Source of the DNA: Lachnospiraceae bacterium
GTDB lineage: Bacteria > Bacillota > Clostridia > Lachnospirales > Lachnospiraceae
NCBI GenBank assembly: GCA_017958585.1
Contig: JAGDCK010000144.1
Location: 1-31,710, forward strand
Length of the DNA stretch: 31,710 nt
Direction of reading: 5' to 3'
How positions within the stretch are numbered: the first letter of the stretch is position 1; every line of letters starts with the position of its first letter. The position numbers and the translations under genes are program-made. Positions 31,636 to 31,710 of this stretch are shown piece by piece. The notes below the pieces were generated by a model. The model did not search any database. It was not told the origin of the DNA and saw only the letters and a program-made list of their open reading frames with translations.

Positions 31636-31710
31636 TTATTTTCCCTCCCTCATGGTGATAGCGTTAAAAGGGCAGACCTTTGCGCAGATTCCGCATCCCT
31701 TACAGTGATC
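31636..31710 (-). CDS. porD: PFOR delta subunit, 2[4Fe-4S] ferredoxin (partial)
   Basis: Only the last 24 codons lie in the window. They read DHCKGCGICAKVCPFNAITM followed by REGK and stop. The CxxCxxCxxxCP ferredoxin motif and position directly before porA identify the ferredoxin-like delta subunit, which carries electrons from the beta subunit to external ferredoxin. Its stop is immediately adjacent to the porA ATG, so the genes form one operon that continues past the right edge. Confidence 0.85.
   Translation of the reverse strand, partial: DHCKGCGICAKVCPFNAITMREGK

Noticed and set aside
1..31710. CRISPR array, tRNA or mobile element
   Set aside because: No regularly spaced repeats, tRNA-like cloverleaf, transposase, integrase or terminal inverted repeats were recognised anywhere in the window.

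Overview
The window looks like chromosomal DNA of an anaerobic Firmicute, most likely a Lachnospiraceae member (Butyrivibrio/Roseburia-like). This is inferred from a split pyruvate:ferredoxin oxidoreductase, an aldo/keto reductase with ferredoxin clusters, an acyl-CoA dehydratase activase-type protein, a VanW-family protein, YesM/YesN regulators and strong AGGAGG-type ribosome binding sites. No rRNA, tRNA, CRISPR array, insertion sequence or phage gene was found.

Layout. (1) Positions 1-3714, minus strand: an ABC export module of ATPase, permease fused to a GldG-like domain, and a DUF4340 protein that runs off the left edge. (2) 3824-8727, minus: trmL, a PLP aminotransferase overlapping an Lrp/AsnC regulator, a HypE-like AIR-synthase protein, a VanW/G5 secreted protein, and a 34-residue membrane microprotein driven by a near-consensus promoter. 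(3) 8775-9389, plus: a membrane-anchored hypothetical protein, divergent from the microprotein. (4) 9456-14363, minus: CapA lipoprotein, aldo/keto reductase, radical SAM protein and DnaQ-type exonuclease, probably one transcript from an extended -10 promoter near 14433. (5) 14580-15596, plus: birA, with a BirA-type operator overlapping its own promoter and apparently no leader. (6) 15618-25503, minus: a sugar locus of GH65 phosphorylase (broken by an in-frame TGA), two sugar permeases, a binding lipoprotein, an AraC-type response regulator, a histidine kinase and a DUF4432 mutarotase-like protein. (7) 25806-29239, plus: a small membrane-anchored protein, a D,D-carboxypeptidase-like serine hydrolase and a COG3581-type protein. 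(8) 29166-29378: a short remnant of a VTC polyphosphate polymerase gene. (9) 29501-31710, minus: por genes (ferredoxin subunit partial, alpha broken by an in-frame TAG, beta intact).

How they work together. The sugar locus reads as a self-contained sense-import-phosphorolyse unit. The kinase and regulator are co-transcribed with the mutarotase-like gene, and both this operon and the transporter operon carry paired TTGACCT-like repeats exactly 52 bp apart at a similar distance from the first start codon. This suggests one regulator acts on both. The transporter lacks an ATPase gene, so it probably uses a shared MsmX-type ATPase encoded elsewhere.

The most notable points are the predicted autoregulated, leaderless birA; the shared 52-bp operator architecture; two single-codon nonsense interruptions in otherwise intact genes (GH65 and porA); a microprotein promoter lying on top of the start codon of the divergent gene; and the polyphosphate polymerase remnant. 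No wholly new defence or mobile system was seen.
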